42,189 nt of DNA from a virus: IMG/VR virus record IMGVR_UViG_3300035001_000009, positions 1 to 42,189 of that record; one strand, written 5' to 3'. The notes beneath the pieces are model-generated. The model was not told the origin of the DNA. It ran no database searches and saw nothing but the letters and a program-made list of their open reading frames with translations. The position numbers were made by a program, and so were the translations under genes. Shown one piece after another: positions 40,300-42,189 of the stretch (position 1 is the first letter of the stretch; every line of letters starts with the position of its first letter).

Positions 40300-40784
40300 T
40301 GTCCCCGGCGGGGGAGAGAGTGAGCAGACTGACTTGGAGGGAGCCAGACTTGCGCGAACTGCTAGCCCACGCGGCACGCATGGGGATCTCCGTGCACGTC
40401 GCACACCTTCCGGCCCCATACCGCGGCTGGTTCGATATCGAGCGTTCACGGGCCGTCTACGACTTCGACCTCACCCCGATCGAGCAGCGCTGCGTCCTCG
40501 CCCATGAACTCGGCCACGCACACCACGGGCACGAGTGCGAAGACAACCCGGACCACGAGCGCCTCGCCGACATCTACGCCGCGTACCTCCTCATCCACCC
40601 CGAGGACTACGCCCGCGCCGAGCAGATGAGCCACGACACCGCGCAGATCGCCGACGACCTCGACGTGACCCCGGAACTCATCGACACTTACCAGCGGCAC
40701 TGCCTCACCCGGCTCCGCGGGATCTCGTACGCCACCCCTCGCATGGGCCTCGGCCAATGGCGCTACAGGAGCGCATATGCGTAA
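40299..40784 (+). CDS. immA: ImmA/IrrE-type metallopeptidase
   Basis: 161 aa. Zinc protease motif HELGH (69-73) with a following acidic ligand region ECEDNPDHERLADIYAAYLL (79-98). In ICEBs1 the homologous ImmA cleaves the partner repressor ImmR. Translation is coupled to the repressor (TAATG); GTG 40320, with GGGGGAGAGA before it, is an alternative start. It is the likely inducer of this prophage. Confidence 0.85.
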   Translation: MSPAGERVSRLTWREPDLRELLAHAARMGISVHVAHLPAPYRGWFDIERSRAVYDFDLTPIEQRCVLAHELGHAHHGHECEDNPDHERLADIYAAYLLIHPEDYARAEQMSHDTAQIADDLDVTPELIDTYQRHCLTRLRGISYATPRMGLGQWRYRSAYA

Positions 40785-42189
40785 CATCAGAGCGCTCACG
40801 GACACCCCGCCGCGCGCCATCATCTACCTCCGCCAGTCCGTGCACCGCGAGGAATCGATCAGCCTCGAACTGCAGGAGATTGCCTGTCGCGACTACTGCG
40901 ACCGTGCCGGTTACGTCGTCGTCGGCGTCGAAGCCGACCCTGGGATCTCCGGTCGCACTTGGAACCGTCCCGCCGTGCAACGGACGATGGCCGCGCTCGA
41001 GGGCAAGGACGCCGACGTCGTCGTCCTCTGGAAGTGGTCCCGCCTCTCCCGCTCACGAAAGGACTGGGCGCTCGCGATCGACCGGGCAGACATCGCTGGC
41101 GGGAAGATCGAGTCCGCGACCGAGCCGATCGACACGGCGACGGCGTCCGGGCGATTCGCGCGCGGCGTGATGACCGAATACGCCGCGTTCCAGTCGGAGC
41201 AGATCGGCGAGCAGTGGGAGGAAGTCCGGCAGCGTCGCCTCAAGCTCGGGCTGCCCGCGTCCGGGCGCCTGCCGTTCGGGTGGGAGTGGCACGAGGGCGG
41301 GATCCGCGCGCATGCCGAGCATGCTCCGCTGGTCGTCGAGATGTACCGCCGCTACCTCTCCGGTGACGGGTCCGCTGCGATCGCGCAGTGGCTGAACCTC
41401 CGAGGCGTCCCGGCGCCTAACGGTGGCCTCTGGCGGCGCGCACGGCCGCTGACCGTGATGGACTCGCCCATCCACGCCGGGCTGATCCCGTACCGCGAGA
41501 CCACCTACCCCGGCCAGCACGAGCCCATCATCGACGCCGACACCTGGGAGCAGTACCGCCGGGAGCGTGAGCAGCGGCGCGAGACCGGCGCAAAGCCACG
41601 CAGCTACGCCCACCTGCTGTCGAACCTGATGATCTGCGCCTGCGGGAACCGCATGCACGGGAAGGGCAGCGTCACCGGCGGGAAGCTCTACCGCGGCTAC
41701 ATCTGCGGTGAGCGACTGAATGGGCATGACGGCCGCGCCTACGTCTCAGCCCTCACCGTCGAACCGCTCGTCACCGACTGGCTGATGACGTTCGACCCCG
41801 AGGTCGACGCCAGCGTCGACACAAGCTCGCAGCGCGCACGCCTCGACGCCGTCGTCCGCGAGCAGAACGCACTCGAGGTCGAACTCGTCACCCTGACCCG
41901 CCAGCACACTCGCGGCATCATCCCCGAGGCCGCGTACGTGCGCGCCTCGTCGGACATCGAGAGCGAGCTCGCGCGGCTGCGCGCCGACGAGCGGAAGCTC
42001 ACCAGCACCAGCCGCGCGGCACCGAGTGGGGCGCAGATCGCTACGCTGCGGGGGAAGTGGCCCGCCGGCACCGTGAGTGAGCAGAACCGCGCGCTGAGGC
42101 AGGTCGTCGCTTCGATCCGCGCGCGGGAAGACGGTCAGAGCTTCACGCTAAACACCACGTGGGGGAGTTCGTCTTTCCTGTCTCGATGA
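40777..42189 (+). CDS. int: large serine integrase
   Basis: 470 aa. Resolvase domain (13-150): YLRQS with catalytic Ser21, QEIACRDYCDRAGY, KWSRLSRSRKDW (active-site arginines). Recombinase domain (about 165-275; GRLPFGWEWHEGG, then LNLRGVPAPNGG). Zinc ribbon with MICACGNRMHGKG and YICGERLNGHDGRAY, where the last ligand seems to be His rather than Cys. Coiled-coil after residue 350. Good CAGGAG before ATG 40777, overlapping immA by 8 bases, so repressor, immA and int form one operon. The stop ends the window; attP is not included. Confidence 0.93.
   Translation: MRNIRALTDTPPRAIIYLRQSVHREESISLELQEIACRDYCDRAGYVVVGVEADPGISGRTWNRPAVQRTMAALEGKDADVVVLWKWSRLSRSRKDWALAIDRADIAGGKIESATEPIDTATASGRFARGVMTEYAAFQSEQIGEQWEEVRQRRLKLGLPASGRLPFGWEWHEGGIRAHAEHAPLVVEMYRRYLSGDGSAAIAQWLNLRGVPAPNGGLWRRARPLTVMDSPIHAGLIPYRETTYPGQHEPIIDADTWEQYRREREQRRETGAKPRSYAHLLSNLMICACGNRMHGKGSVTGGKLYRGYICGERLNGHDGRAYVSALTVEPLVTDWLMTFDPEVDASVDTSSQRARLDAVVREQNALEVELVTLTRQHTRGIIPEAAYVRASSDIESELARLRADERKLTSTSRAAPSGAQIATLRGKWPAGTVSEQNRALRQVVASIRAREDGQSFTLNTTWGSSSFLSR

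Noticed and set aside
1-42189. tRNA genes and attachment-site repeats
   Set aside because: No tRNA-like TPsiC or anticodon arms were found in the non-coding gaps, and no direct repeat joins the two window ends; att sites probably lie outside.

Overview
The window is an essentially complete temperate siphovirus genome or prophage from a GC-rich actinobacterium. Microbacteriaceae, probably Microbacterium, is the best guess. The evidence is very high G+C at third codon positions, strong AGGAGG-type ribosome binding sites, many GTG starts, a Tat-like leader of the kind common in that family, and a module order typical of actinophages. No lysin B (mycolate esterase) is seen, which fits a host without mycolic acids. 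The window begins on the stop codon of a small helix-turn-helix gene and ends exactly on the stop codon of the integrase, so the attachment site lies outside it.

Right end (39.6-42.2 kb): the immunity region. A leftward Cro-like gene faces a rightward operon of repressor, ImmA-type protease and large serine integrase across a 168 bp control region with paired operator-like repeats. Leftward early genes (26.5-39.6 kb, minus strand, almost all joined by 1-8 bp stop/start overlaps): small unknowns, an exported protein, a RecF/SbcC-like ATPase, YqaJ-type exonuclease and RecT recombinase, two HNH endonucleases, a fused SNF2 helicase/DNA methyltransferase, a C5-cytosine methyltransferase, a replisome-organizer-like protein with a repeat tract that may be the origin, and several zinc-ribbon proteins.

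Boundary island (24.8-26.5 kb): genes in both directions, lower in G+C, with two membrane-anchored proteins, one excisionase-like HTH protein and one gene broken by an in-frame TGA. Late genes (2.8-24.7 kb, minus strand): small and large terminase, portal, MuF-like minor capsid protein, scaffold, major capsid, head-tail connectors, major tail protein, tail chaperones made by -1 frameshifting, tape measure, tail tip proteins, endolysin, holin-like membrane proteins, a membrane-anchored collagen-like protein and a tail protein ending in a NodB polysaccharide deacetylase. One plus-strand gene with its own strong terminator sits inside the head operon.

Left end (0.3-2.8 kb, plus strand): small genes followed by a Wzy-like polysaccharide polymerase and a small membrane protein, bounded by two related terminators. 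This looks like a lysogenic conversion unit. Together with the tail deacetylase it suggests that cell-surface glycan is both the receptor and the thing the lysogen changes. The points most worth a second look are the polymerase/deacetylase pair, the reversed genes in the late region and the boundary island, the helicase-methyltransferase plus C5-methyltransferase block, and the structured 375 bp gap upstream of the scaffold gene.
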